Positions 25,401-38,294 of a DNA stretch of 64,000 bases are shown here, one piece after another. The translations under genes were made by a program, and so were the position numbers. The number at the start of each line of letters is the position of its first letter. The stretch's first letter is position 1. The notes beneath the pieces are model-generated. The model was not told the DNA's origin. It saw nothing but the letters and a program-made list of their open reading frames with translations, and made no database searches. Origin of the DNA: Arachis hypogaea (Eukaryota; Streptophyta; Magnoliopsida; Fabales; Fabaceae); the NCBI RefSeq assembly GCF_003086295.3, contig NC_092052.1, positions 26,635,427 to 26,699,426 of the forward strand. The letters are read 5' to 3'.

Positions 25401-26865
25401 GGCTTAAATGCCGGTTTTATGAATTTGATGATGTTGAATGGTGGAGGTGCCATTTTGTTATGAGCCGGAATGACTGTGTATAATATTGATTTATGGCGGA
25501 TTGCCGAATGAGTTATAGGCCGTATGGCTGATTATGAATTATGAATTTAAGCCGAAGGGCTGTATTTATTGATAAATTGGCTAGTTCTGGATTGAACCGT
25601 GAGCCGGATGACTGAGATGGATGGTGATCCATGGTTGAGTACAAATGCATGTATGCAATTGAATGAATTGTGAATTTAAGCCGGATGGCTGAGATGAATG
25701 TTATATGCGAGTATGCTTGTGTTTTCTCTCTGGTTGTAAGGGTGACAGGGCACCGATACCCTCTAATGGTGACAGGGCGCAGATACCTTCTAATGGCGAC
25801 AGGGCGCAGATACCCTCTAATGATAATAATGCGCAACAGAGAGACTGTGTCCGGGTTAGCTACCAGATACGTCGGGTTGGCTTGGTAACCGACAGATGAT
25901 ATCATCAGCCACTAGGGACAGGCATGCATCATATGCATCTATGTGACATTGTTTGGGTGTGCATATTATACTTGGTTTGCCTATGTGATTAATTGCTAAT
26001 TGTTCTACTTGTAATAACTATTTGTTTGTGCTTGCATCTTCCTATGTGTGTTTGCTACTGGGACTGTTTGTGCTTGCATCTTCCTATGTGTGTTTGCTAC
26101 TGGGACTCTGTTGGATTGTGGTGATTGGTTGATGGTTGGATTGTTTGGGCCTAGGGCCGTGGTTGGAATGAGATGAACCGATGGTTGATTTCGGTTTTGT
26201 GTTTCTGATTTGGAATAAAGTATGAAAAGCTATTTTGGTTCAGCATAGATAAACCGTTTTGAAAGGCTCTTGAGTTTTTGAGAATTGAACTGTTCCTCTT
26301 TCAGAAAAGATTTCCGATTCCTCTTTTATGGTAAACCGTTGTTTTTGAAAAGAGGCATAAGACGGTTATTAATCACTGGTACGGTTTATCTTCATGTATC
26401 CTATTACAGTAATTCCCAAAAAACCCTCTACTGAGAACCCTTTCGAGGATGATGTTCTCACCCCCCTACATTTTTTCCCTTTCAGGATATGGGCGCAGAA
26501 GTTACGAAGAGCTTATTTAATTGTTGTTGTGATGCTCTGTATTGTTTTAGTTATGGTTTATTGTACCCTCGCCTTTATCTTGATATAATCTGTAAGAGGG
26601 ATAGGAATTGTATTGGTTAATGCTTGTAAAGTTATTTATATATATTTATGTATATATATGGATGTACTCTTTATGAGTTGTTGTAAGTTGTATGGTATTT
26701 ATAGATGTACGTTAGCGAACGAAAGTATTTTTGGGAGCGGTGTCACGGTTTAAATTTTCAAACAGGCTCATATCTTAGTATTAAATAGTATAAGTGTCGT
26801 CGTAATGTCCGAGCTATCAGAGTTGCGCAGCCGGAAGCGTGAGCTTTGGTAGTTAGGGTGTTACA
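22403..26865. mobile_element. Solo long LTR, 4.5 kb (copy 3)
   Basis: It starts TGTAAGACCC and ends GGGTGTTACA. The right flank is AACAG (26866-26870), matching the AACAG at 21934-21938 on the far side of the TRIM that abuts its left end. It is colinear with copy 1 over most of its length and has the same GC-rich leader (about 22910-23600), with GGTAAG motifs at 23595 and 23758. It has no internal domain. A short exact duplication lies at 26028-26110 and a 27-bp minisatellite at 25741-25821. Confidence 0.85.
25741..25821. repeat. 27-bp minisatellite, three units, inside long LTR copy 3
   Basis: Three adjacent 27-bp units start GGTGACAGGGC or GGCGACAGGGC and end TCTAAT, with a few substitutions. 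It occupies the place where copies 1 and 4 carry a different 350-bp block. Confidence 0.9.
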
Positions 26866-26918
26866 AACAGACGCATAATTCTTGTACAAGAACACAAACA
26901 CATCAATAAAATAAAATC

Positions 26919-29900
26919 TGTAAAACCCGGTTAATTAACGGCTAATTAACCCATAAATGAGAATTTATTCTAGAAAGCAAAAAATGTTATTTTTATGGCT
27001 AAATGTGATAGAGGAGATTGAGACGAGAATTTTGGTACTAATTTTATAGAAAACGGACCAAGATTGGACCGAACGGGCCAAACCGGGCCAACCGGACCCA
27101 AAGTGGGCCCTTGGCCCAACTAAACTAAACCAAAACCCTAGTTTTCAGCACTCTCTCTCCTCACAACACACTCAAACACGCTGAAATGGTGGAGAGGAAG
27201 GGAAGAACACTCTCTCAACTTCTTTCTCTCACTTGATCTTCAAACCACCATAACTTTTGATCTAGAGCTCCGATTGCCGCTCCGTTTGTGGCCACGCGTT
27301 CACCGCGGAGAGCTCTAAAAAACCCATACAATCAATCTTGAGGTAAGCCACATTTTACTGTTCGAAATTCCAGCCCTTGATTTCGAGTTTCATGAGCAAA
27401 AATGTTGAGATTTTGGGTTCTTTGATGTTATAGGACCCAACTCTCTTGAAGGAGAAGGTTAATCTTGTCTCCTTGGACCTTGGGTGTGGTAAGATTCTCA
27501 ACCCTAGTGTAATTTGTTGTTCTATGTGGTTTGGGTATTGAGATGTTGTGTATGGGTATGATGATTGTAGCTTAGGTTGTGTATATGTGAATATTGGAGC
27601 TTGATTGGTGATTTTGGAAAGCTTGAAAGAGGATTTGTGTGATAAAATCTGTTCTTGGAGGTGTTGATACCTTGAGTGCTTGTGGACAAGTGGTTTGGAA
27701 GTGCTCCGGTTGAGCGTGGGAAATCGGCTAAGGTATGGTTTCGGTTTCCCGTATCTAATATGTAATGTGGTAGGAAATACTTAGGCTAGAGGCCCTAAGA
27801 TAGGCATTGAATTGTTGGTGTTGTTGAATGGTTGAGATATATGATGTGTTCATATATGTGATTATGAATATTGATGCCTTGATTGTGTGATATACGAGAA
27901 ATGCATGTTGTGATATATGCTTGATGGGTGATTGAGGTTGAATTGATGGGTGGTACCATGTTGATGGTGAGTATGATATTGATTATGTATAGTGATTGTT
28001 GATTAGAAATGGTATTATTGGAAATTGGGATGAGGAAGGATGTATGACATGATATTGTGTTGTCCTTTAGCCATTTGATTGAGGAGTGTTAAAATGGTTG
28101 GATGTGGTTTTGGAAATTTTGGTAAAGTATCAATATGTGAGTTGAGGATGGCTTGTTGTTAATTTTGGTACATTTTGAATGATTTCAAAGAGAAGGGTTG
28201 AAATTGGCATGTTTTGATTGATTTTGAAAAGAGTTGAAAGTGGCTTGTTTTGAAAATGGCACTTTGTGGTTTTATATGAAAACATGGTTTTGGGCATACT
28301 TTGACGGGACATAACTTGGACTACGGATCTCTGATTTGTGCCAAATCTATTTAGAAATGAAATTGGATCCGGGATGTCCATGCCGTTCGAAGAACGGGTG
28401 AAAAACGATTTAAAATGAGGAAGTTATGTCCGTCGGAAGATTGGGGTTTGAATCTGTGAATTCTGCAGCTTTTAACTTAGAAAAATTTGTAGCAGAATAA
28501 CCCTCCGCGTGTAAGGGAACTTGGCGCGTGCGCGCCGTTCTTCCAGAAAGCACCATCCACGTGTGCGCGTGGTGTGCGCGAGCATGTCGATGCGCTGCAT
28601 CGAATGTCCAGCCATTTTCCAGAGAGTTGTGCCAGAGTTGTGCCAGTTTTGTGCCTGGGGCGCAAGAGTACCCACGCGTACGCGTGGCTGACGCGTGCGC
28701 GTCGTTTGGCTAATTTTCAACCCGCGCGTTCGCGCGTATGACGCTCACGCGTTGATGAGTTTTAAGGCCATCCACGCGTGCGCATAGAGTGCGCGTACGC
28801 GTGGCCCTGTTTTCATCCCAAAGTTGATTTTTGAGTTTTAAAAGCCAAATTTCATACTTCTAAGCCTCCGATCCCACCACTTATGTCTTAAATCATTATG
28901 ATATGCCTAGCATGAGAAAAAGGGCTAGTGAATGTGGTAACTTGCGAGTGAAGCAAGGGGAAAAATGAATGATCATTGAGGATCAAAGATGATTATGTGA
29001 GATGCGGAGATTGGCGGTGGAAGTGCTTGTTATGCCATGGGCCGAAGGGTCATAATTGTTAATGAATTGGCTGGTTATGGATTTAACCGTGAGCCGGATG
29101 GCTAGATTATTGCCGTGTTACAGCGGAGCCATGTTTATGGCCAAGTATAAATGCATATATGCTGTTGATTGAATTGTGAATGTTTGCACTTCCACCATTG
29201 GAGATGAGGGTTTCCCTGGGTAGTAGCAATGGCTAGCCACCATGTGCTCCAGGTTGAGACTCGAAGCTCTGTTAACCCAATGTCGTAAGTGTGGCCGGGC
29301 ACTGTGAAAGGCCGGATGAGCTCGCCCCCATAAATATTCACCAGTGATGGTGATGGATAAATATTCACCAGTGAGGGTGATGGATATGGATCATGATTAT
29401 GATCAAGTTTATGATGAGTATAACTCGAGTTGGGGATGCACGACAGAGGGACAGTCCAACGGTTAGCTACCAGGACTTGTCGGGTTGGCTCTATAACCGA
29501 CAGATGATATCATCAGCCACTAGGGACAGGCATGCATCATAAGCATACTACATGAATTGTTTGAGATTGCCTATTTGACTGAATATTACTTGCTAATTGT
29601 CTAAATGCCTTATCTGTTCCTATTTATAAATCTCTTGTCTGATATATAACTGTGTTTGCTATATATTACTCCTGCTGGTGGTTGGGAAGTCTGAAGGAAT
29701 TGGAAAGGGAAGTATTAGTTAGACTGAAGAATCTTTAGTCAGTTGCCACTTACGGTTTAGTTTGTTTATAAGCTTTGATATTATCTGAAGGAAGTTCTAG
29801 GATTGCCTTCGGCTTTCCTCTATTATTATGTATTATATATGTGGAAGCTGTTACCGTACTGGGGACCTCTGGTTCTCACCCATGCGGATTTTGTGGTTTT

Positions 29901-30437
29901 CAGATGCAGGACGCGAGGCTTCTCGTTGAGGCATGCTGGAGACTTCTGGATTAGCGAAGATCCTTTGTTCTCGGGACTCTATTGTGATTTATATATCTTG
30001 TTTAGATACTTTTATCTCCATTAAATAATACAAACTGTGATGACTCCTTCTAGAGGGGATTTTGGAGAATAGATTTCTGTATTTGTGTCCTTTTGGGTTT
30101 CCTTTGGGGTTTTCCTTATTTTATTATATGTATATATTGCTATGCTCGGACCGGTTATCTTCGCAACCGGACTTTGAGTCTTGATATTCCTATTTTTGAC
30201 ACTCTTTATATATATGTTATCTCGCGTTCGCTTATCCTTTGCTCGTTACGTTATCGATCGGAGTGTTGCGCTTTCGAGTTACGTTTTTTTTGTTTACCCC
30301 TTTTTCTATAAAGGCTCCTAGTTATAATCAATCATTCATACTACTATACGTACTAAATTTTTATTTTAGAGGTCGTAATACCTTGCCATCTCTGAATTAT
30401 GACTTAAGCATAAGACTCTGTATAGTAGGGTATTACA
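26919..30437. mobile_element. Solo long LTR, 3.5 kb (copy 4, divergent subfamily)
   Basis: It starts TGTAAAACCC and ends GGGTATTACA, with the exact 5-bp target-site duplication AAATC at 26914-26918 and 30438-30442. It differs from copies 1-3 over most of its length but shares the block 29189-29545 with copy 1 almost identically. It contains a CpG-rich palindrome cluster at 28503-28805. No interior domain is present. ORFs inside it (for example 29803-30024) have no recognisable domain. It is only 53 bp from copy 3. Confidence 0.88.
28503..28805. repeat. CpG-rich cluster of ACGCGTACGCG-type palindromes in long LTR copy 4
   Basis: Repeated variants of ACGCGTRCGCGT occur in pairs (for example near 28674, 28690 and 28790), interspersed with the phrase GTTGTGCCAG. 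The same motif occurs in the unrelated retroelement at 33976-50263. Confidence 0.8.
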
Positions 30438-30485
30438 AAATCAATATTACAATAGATAACCTCATACATAGAAAAATGAACACAA

Positions 30486-31840
30486 TTATCGTGTATGATG
30501 TCTTCTCCTCCATTGGTTCCACATTTCTTGTACAAGTTGATCCCTCCATCTACCCCAAGCATCGCTCGTCTCAATATGGTGGATCGTCCCCCCATCTACT
30601 CCAAGCATATTTTGATCTACTATCTCATCAATAGGATCCACAACCATCACTCTTCTAATGTGATTATGCAAAAGGCAACATGCAGTTATAATTCTTCCTT
30701 GAGTTTTAATAGGATAAAATGACCTTCCCCTTAAAATTCTCCATCTTGCTTTCAATACTCCAAATTGCCTTTCAATGACATTTCAAGCTTGTGAGTGTTT
30801 CATATTAAAAAGTTCTTGGGCTGTACTAGGTTGATTATGTGGATTAAACTCACTCAAATGATATTTTTGTCCTCTATAAGGTGCCAAAAATCCTTCACAA
30901 TTCATGTATCCAGCATCACATAAGTAATAATGACCTAGTGTGACATACACAATTGAACAAAATTGATGAAAGATCAAATGGTTACTTTGATAACATATTA
31001 AAGTCTCAATAAAATACCTTGGGAAACACTAAACCCATTGCGAAATAGTGCATCTCGCAATACCCTAGAATCCGGAGCTGAACCCTCCCACCCCGCCAGT
31101 ACGTAGATAAATTGCATATCGGGAGCAACCACTCCAAGCACATTGGTTGTTATGTCACCTTTTCTGTTTCGATATCTAGGCTTATCAGCCTCAAGGACAT
31201 TGACTTTGATATGAGTACCATCTAAGGCTCCTAGGCAATCCTAAAATCCAAAACAAAGATCAATTAACTCAATCCTAAAGAACACCAACCATATGAGATT
31301 TAATAACATTAGCAAAATAAATTACCTTAAACCATTTCCATCGTTCATCCATTCTATCCTGGCTAAATGGTTGAGGTTTCTTCAGTAAGAGATTATGACA
31401 TCTCAAAATAGCAAGCAATACATCATTAAACCACCTACTAATTATTTTTTCAGATCTCACAAATTGTCTCTTTATTACTCTAATTTTGACATCATGTGCT
31501 ATAATATGTAAAAACATGGCAACCATTTCTTTCACACCCATATTCCTACTTGGTTCTAACCTTCCAACCCTTTTAAGCATGTTACACAATGCATGAAAGG
31601 CACATCTATCCATTCTTGTGTTTTCTATACATGCTAGATCACTAAAATAAATAATCATATCAACACTAACATCTCTTATTACTTGCCTACTATAACTATC
31701 ATTCCATTTTCTTTTCTTTTTTTTAATTGCAATATAATCAAAACATAGCAAATCATCAACAACTTAACCATAAGGTCATTCATTAATTCGAAATGTAAAA
31801 TCAAGCAGGCAATAACTTTCATCTTCTGTTTGAGATCCAT
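30486..31840 (-). pseudogene. PIF/Harbinger transposase (DDE_Tnp_4 / HARBI1-like), nearly intact
   Basis: Three exons read on the - strand: 31840-31326, 31240-31018 and 30934-30486, with GTAATT...TTTTAG and GTATTT...CACTAG introns. Exon 1 has the helix-rich N-terminal part (MDLKQKMKVIACL, then CIENTRMDRCAFH, NMGVKEMVAMFLHIIAHD, DERWKWFK). Exon 2 has the first two catalytic acids (CLGALDGT and [14 protein letters not shown]). Exon 3 has YLCDAGYMNCEGFLAPYRGQ, NVIERQFGVLKARW with the third acid, and the C-terminal GRWRDQLVQEMWNQWRR. Two defects are visible: a frameshift near the A-run at about 31720-31750, and a TGA just before NVIER where related proteins have arginine (CGA to TGA). Such proteins excise and insert DNA in the nucleus, usually with a MYB-like partner, which I did not find. 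The element's own ends were not located. Confidence 0.88.
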
Positions 31841-33975
31841 TCTGCAAAAAAAATATTAAAATATTTAGCTAGAAGACTTAACTATTTATTTATTCTTTGT
31901 AAACTTTTTCTATCATTTAAAAAATAAAATTAATAGCCATACTTCAAACTTATTCGAAATATTTAGCTTATTGCATAAATCATAATTCAAAGCTAAGCAA
32001 TGAGATCAGACCACAGAGATATACATTCAGCACTTAACTTCCCTTTTCTGCATTATCATAACTTGAATATTAAAAGAGGGCATCTCATTTGCTCTTTCAA
32101 AAAATCATAGTAACTTTATACTAAATGAATGATCAGCAAAATTAAAAGAGAATAAATTAAAAATATTACAATGTGAAACAACATCAGAAAACTTAATACA
32201 GTACTATGAACTATTAAGCTCAATTTAAGAAGAACACTTAAAAATGGTTTAAAATTGCAATTCAAAACTACAATTGCAACTGAATTTGCCAACACACATT
32301 CAACTACAATCCCAATAAAAATAATAAAATTATCTGATCAGTTCCATGACTTTGTTTCCATTAATAGCAACAACTCTGAATACCAATATATACAGTCAAG
32401 CATATACATTCATAAATGAATAATTGAATTTATATAAGGATTAGTGATTGCACATTATCAAGAACAGGATATCAGTAATAACTGAAAACTCAAAGGAAGT
32501 AGGTGCATAGATTAAAGGAGCCTGAAGCAGGGCCAATGAAGGACTTTATTAGATGATTTATATAGTTTGTATGAGAAATAGTTATAGAATATGCACATAT
32601 GTATATATTCCTTTTCGTTAAAACCATGTCTCGAGTTACATCCACAAATGATTTAGACATCGAAAATATTTAAAGCCTATAAAAAATGGAATGAGATCAA
32701 GAAATGCAAGTCAGAATTTAAAAATTTAAACAAGCAATGTGGCAGAAGCAAATAGGAAGGATAATCATATCTTTGGTACAAAATTCTGGTTAGGAATTGA
32801 ATTAAAAAATAATATAGGAATTGAATTAAAAAATAAAATTATTAAGAGAAAAATAAATGTTGTTTGTGGTATATATGTGGTGTGCATATGGAATGACAGA
32901 ATGGGCTAAAGAGGCAGAGCAAAAGTCTAATATGAAGGGATACTAAGTTACTAATAAGTTAGTCTATATTGCTTAAATTAAACATAGCTAATATATACAG
33001 AAGAATATATATCATACCCACAAATGGTAAAAGCCTTCTAGTGGGTCCTTTCACTACCTAAAAAATTAAAGCATTATTTGTTATTAGAACACATTAACAA
33101 TTAAGTACCTTATTATTTAGAAGTTAAAACTTATTAGAACACAAATTAAACATGGGATGGATGACATATCATACAAACCTCAGAGCCAGTGACATGGTCA
33201 TGGATCTTGGCTTCAGGATCAGCACATGACACCTGATGCATGCAAATTAAATTAAAATAAATAAATAAAAGGGCAACTTAAAGATTATTTATTTGGATTC
33301 CTCAGCTCATCAATGTTTTAGAGCACTACTACTTAGTACTATACTCTTTACCTTTGCCATGCAGAAGAGCAACATCACAAGCATGATAGCACGAAAAAAT
33401 TGTAGAGAAGCTATCATTTTCTTCTCCATTATTATGGACTCTATGCAACTTGAAATGTGTCTTGCAGCTAGCTACTACTAATATGATTTTTATAGTGCTA
33501 GCTAATTCTCAGAGTTGCAATTACAATCACACCCTTTCTTTCTTGTTACTGTGTAAAGAGTTGTATTATTACTAAGAATCAACTAATAATGAGTGTCTTA
33601 AAAACATTAGACAACAAAAATTTAAAAAATTAATTAAATTCTGAAAGATACCCTTAATTAGAAAATTGATTTATGTGGATGAGTATTATTTAGCACAGCC
33701 AGGAAATAACAGGTGGAATTGTGAAAGGCATCAAGTAAGCATGCATGTAGAATTGTAGATTATTAGTTGCACACACACAAAGACATATGTACCTGAAAAT
33801 AAAACAAATTTAAAGAACACAGGATATAGGATACATTTTTGTACATTTTTGTACCTCTAAAATAAAGAACACATGATACATGAGACAAAGCACTAACTTA
33901 GTAAGTGCAAACTCTCTATTCACCAAAAGTTATTACTTATTACTACCTGATAATTATATTTCTTCTTTTAGCTAT
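31841..33975. other. AT-rich DNA upstream of the transposase; one possible exon pair
   Basis: Mostly AT-rich sequence, probably the 5' part of the Harbinger element or an intron of it. On the - strand, 33240-33175 reads MHQVSCADPEAKIHDHVTGSE followed by GTTTGT. Then 33058-33012 reads VVKGPTRRLLPFVG after a TTTTTTAG-like acceptor. These could be two exons of an unrecognised gene or of the element's second ORF; there is no family support. Confidence 0.35.
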
Positions 33976-35484
33976 TGACGAATGAATTTTTACTAGTAAA
34001 GAATTTCACAAATATATTCTCGTTGAAAGTATAGTTTCTAAACCAACAAAGAATCATTTCGTACAAAAACTTGTTTGTCACTAAAGCAAACCCAATAAAA
34101 TTAATAACCGAAATATTTAAACCTTGGGTCGTCTCTCAAAGAATTGCAGGAAGGTGTATTTATTATTGGTTATGGAAGATTATTTTTTTAGGGTTTTTGA
34201 ATAAGGAACAAGTAAAAGTAAATTGTAAGAATTAAATTAATAACTAATAAAGCTCTTAGCAAGGTATGAAAATTGGACATCCTATCCTAGTTATCCTTAT
34301 AAATTGTGATGAAAATTGTTCATTACTCCCACTTAGTTAACCCTCTTACTAAATAAAAGAAAGTCAAGTGGACTAATCAATCTGATTCCTCAAGTCCTAG
34401 TCAACTCCTAAGGAAAGACTAGCTTTAGAGGAATCCAAATCAACCTGCAAATTCCAATTATCAATCAACAAAGGAATTTGATAACTCAAGTGTCTCCAAT
34501 TAATCAATTCAAGCTAAGAATGTAAAAAGCTGAATTAAAATCATAAATATGAAATACCTCAAATTGCATTAAATAAGAAAATCAATTCTAACATGGAGTT
34601 CATAAACCAAATTGTCAACATAAAGTAATCAACAAGGGAAAATAAATAAACTAGAAAGCTAGAACAAATAAAAGTAGAAGAGAAATTAAATTAAAGGAAT
34701 ATGGAACCTGAAATTGAGAAGAAATCATCCTAAAACTAAGAGAAATCCTAAATCCTAAAACTTAGAGAGAGGAGAGAGCCTCTCTTTCTCTCTATAAACT
34801 ACATCTAAAACCTAAATTGTGAATAATGAGAAGTGTTGAATGAATGGATGCATTCCCCCACTCTATAGCCTCTAATATGTGTTTTCTGGGCCAAAAACTG
34901 GGTCAAAACAGCCCAAAAATCACCTCCAGCAATTTCTGATACGTCCAGCACGTCGCTCTGTCACGCGTACGCGTCGCCCACGCGTACGCGTGGATTGAAC
35001 TTTCGCCAGGTCACACATATGCATGATCCACGCGTGCATGTCGCCTAACAGCATGGCAACTATTGCAAATTATATACCATTTCGAAGCCCCGGATGTTAG
35101 CTTTCCAACGCAACTAGAATCGCCTCATTTGGACCTCTGTAGCTCAAGTTATGGTCGAATTAGCAAAAGGAGGTCAGGCTGGACAGCTTAGCAATTCCTT
35201 CAGTTTCTTGTATTTCTTCCAGTTTTGCATGCTTCATTTCCATCCTCTAAGCCATTCCTGCCCTATAAACCTTGAAATCACTTAACACACATATCAAGGC
35301 ATTGAATGGTAATAAGAGAGGATTAAACATAGCAGATTTAAGGTCAAAGAAGCATGTTTTCAATCATAGCACAGAATTAGGAAGGAAAATGTAAAACCAT
35401 GCAATTAGTATGAATAAGTGTGCAAAGACTTGATAAAAACCACTCTATTGAGCACAAGATAAACCATGAAATAGTGGTTTATCA
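33976..35484 (-). repeat. 3' LTR of the outer element, 1.5 kb
   Basis: It pairs with 48762-50263; the first 110 bases differ at about six positions. It contains two adjacent ACGCGTACGCGT palindromes near 34965-34992. Confidence 0.9.
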
Positions 35485-35523
35485 AACTCCCCACACTTAA
35501 ACATTAGCATGTCCTCATGCTAA
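35485..35523 (-). other. Polypurine tract with upstream AGGA-loop hairpin (LTR-proximal, outer element)
   Basis: On the - strand the hairpin TTAGCATG-AGGA-CATGCTAA (35523-35504, perfect 8-bp stem) is followed by TGTTTAAGTGTGGGGAGTT, which abuts the LTR start TGATAAACC. This is the expected position of the plus-strand primer. Confidence 0.85.
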
Positions 35524-36910
35524 GCTCAAGGAGATATAAAGAATAAATGGGGAAAAGTAAGACTCATGAAATGCAACCTATGAATGCAACTATATGCTAA
35601 GATGATTCTATCTACTTGGTTAAAAGTAAATAAGTTCTTCAAGACAAACATAAATCAATTATCACTAATTAAAATCATATAGTAAAGAAAAGTAGACTTG
35701 TAAGTAGACAGCTCATGAAAGCAGGGAACATAGAATTAAGCATTGAACTCTCACTGGTAGTGTATGTACACTCTAATCTCTTAAGTGTATAGGGTAGTCC
35801 ACTCTAGTCTTCTCTAGTCATGCTTTCTAAACTTTGTTCTTCACCTAACCAATCAACAAATATTTAATGTACCAATGCAAATATCATCAGGTCTTTTCAA
35901 GGTTGTAATGGGGCTAAGGTAAAGGTGAGGGTATATATATGGCTAAGTGAGCTATAAATTGAATCCTTGACTAACCTAGGCTCTCACCTATACACACATA
36001 CTCTATATAACTCTAAAAGTATGCCTAACTACCCAAAATTTCCACTTTTGCATCTCATACTCATGCATCAACTTTTTTTTTAATTAGTATCACATATGCA
36101 TTGATTTTTTTCATTAGCTTAACATTGGGATAATTTTGTCCCCTTATTTATTTATTTATTTATTTAAATGGATATTTTTGGATTTTTTTTTTAAAAATAG
36201 ACATAACATATCAATGCACATGGATTTTTAATTTTTCTGGTCTCACATGAGTAGGTACCCAAATTCCTAATATTTTATCATAACACATTCCCTATTAACC
36301 CATGTTTCCACAGTTTTCCCACACTTAGTTGATACACAATCTCTATCTTAAGCTAACCAAAGATTCAATTTGGGGTAATTAATTTGTTTTTCCGCTTAAG
36401 ACTAGTGATGTGGTAAAATATAGAATAAATGGGGATTAAAAGGCTCAAGGTGGCTAGCAAAGGTATTTGAAGGGGTAGGCTATTTGGGATAAGTGAGTTA
36501 ATAACAAATGATGGCCTCAATCATATGCATGCATATAAACACATTAAACATTAGACATATAGAGTGGAACAAAATAAAAATTACAATCATAGAGAAGAAA
36601 ACACACAAGAATAAAATATCATGGTTAGTAATGTAACCATATAATTAGGCTCAAAAATCTCATTAGGTTGTGTGTTCTTAGTTATAATTCATGTTCCAAT
36701 TTACAGTCTTCAAACAAGTTTATTAAAAAAAAGGTTTTAATTTTAAATTAGTGAAATATTATAAAATAAAGTCTTGAAAAGAAATTTATTACTTTAACCA
36801 AGCAAACATACATGCAAACAATTATTATCATGCAATCTATTCTATCTAACAAAAGAAAAAATAAATATTGGTGTTAAGAGAGAGATTACCTCTGGAAGTC
36901 AGGTATTGAC

Positions 36911-36951
36911 CGACCTCCCCACACTTAAAGATTGGCACCATCCTCGGTGCC
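36911..36951 (-). other. Second hairpin-polypurine module at the end of ORF2 (outer element)
   Basis: On the - strand GGCACCG-AGGA-TGGTGCC (36951-36934) is followed by AATCTTTAAGTGTGGGGAGG. The hairpin overlaps the last codons of ORF2 (GTEDGANL) and the TAA stop lies inside TTTAAGTG. The polypurine part is identical to the LTR-proximal one, so this is a candidate central polypurine tract. Confidence 0.8.
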
Positions 36952-38189
36952 ATCAGTCAGGAACAAAGGGGGGCTGGTAACAGCATCTCCACAGTCGGGG
37001 TTGTCATGGCTCCCGGTGCTAGTAGGTGAAGTGGAGTTCGGAGTGTCTGGTTCCTCTTCAGGTGGGTGGTTGCCAACAATCAGCTCCTTGGGGTATGTAA
37101 ATCGGCACTTGTTACGGCGCTCTCTTTGCTTTACTTTCCGGTCAAAGCGGTCCAACCTCTGAAGTATCTGTAGGAGCATCTGATTTGTTAAAGGTGCTTG
37201 TGATGCATAAGGAGAAGGAATATCTTCGGCCGTGTCTACAATCTGGCTGGTAGTGGCTTCTTGGGGTTTGATGTACTTCCCGTTGGGGACAATCTGATCA
37301 TCCCCTAGAAGTGTGGTCTTGGTGTCCCCAGCTCTATAGGAGACTCCGGCTGCCGAGACTAGATCTGAAACCAAGGCGGAAAAGGGTAGGTTGCCCGCAA
37401 TTTGTACATGTCCCATGGCGTGCTGGAGGTGTCTTGGTAAGTTGAGAGGCTGGTCTGTAAGGATACACCAGAAGAGAACAGTCATATCTGCAGTGAAGGA
37501 GGACTCATGAGTGCTCGAAAAGATGTAGTGGAACATAATATGTGCCTACACTCGAGCCTCCAGAATAAGTGCTGAAGCCAATATGCCCTTAGGTTGGGAT
37601 CGATGGTATCCATAGATCCATCTGCTGCCAAGTTGTGCTATCACTCTGAGGACGTCGTCCAAGTTGAATTGGTATGTCTGGCGCTTGACAGAGGCTTCTT
37701 GGTATGCGTCCAATCCTTCTGGGGCAGGGGGAGATCTAAAGCTCGCTGAATGGCCCCTTCGGAGATAGGGACTTGCTTCTGACGGACATAGACAGACTGC
37801 AGAGTTGGCATGTAAAAATTGGAGTAGAATTCAACTACCCATGAGAGGTTAACCTACCGTGGCTGTCTCCGTAAGAATCTCCATTGTCTACACTCAATGC
37901 GGGGCTCTACAAACTCAATAATGTGGGTAGGGAGGATGAGTAGGTGCTCATTGTTGTAGTTCCGCTCAGCCAGGATGGGGAACATCTGCTCACAGTAGTG
38001 GTTAGTGAACCGCGCAGTGTCCCTTGCTAGAAAGGCTTTCTCTGTTTCATCGACCTTGATGATCCGCTTGACTCGTTTTGTGGATGGCTTGACTGATGTT
38101 GAGGATGGTTCCGTATCCAGTGCTCTTTTTGTTCCTCTTCTTGCCGGTGGTTTGGGAGCAGCTTTCTCTTTGCTCTTCTTGGTGGCCAT
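36925..38189 (-). pseudogene. ORF2 of the outer element: 'putative plant transposon protein' type
   Basis: The ATG at 38189 starts MATKKSKEKAAPKPPARRG, a lysine-rich nuclear-targeting-like N-terminus. The conserved body follows (FTNHYCEQMFPILAERNY, VEFYSNFYMPTLQSVYVRQ, FNLDDVLRVIAQLGSRWIYG, LPRHLQHAMGHVQIAGNLPF). The end is acidic, proline-rich and tail-like (EEEPDTPNSTSPTSTGSHDN). This matches the family often labelled 'putative plant transposon protein domain' (PF20167 from memory), which is common in legume retroelements and has no proven activity. Defects: an in-frame TAG near 37855, a frameshift near 37735, and a TAG near 37545. It is therefore a pseudogene of about 420 codons. Confidence 0.75.
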
Positions 38190-38294
38190 CCTGAAAAGGA
38201 AAAAGGAAAGTAACATGTAAAGCCAAGGGTTAAAGCAAGGAAGAGGACAGTACAAGTGATAATCAATGCCAAGGTAAAGAAGGATGTCGTTAAC

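Noticed and set aside
29803..30311. ORFs in the tail of LTR copy 4
   Set aside because: No recognisable domain, inside an LTR with clear ends, and no counterpart in the other copies.
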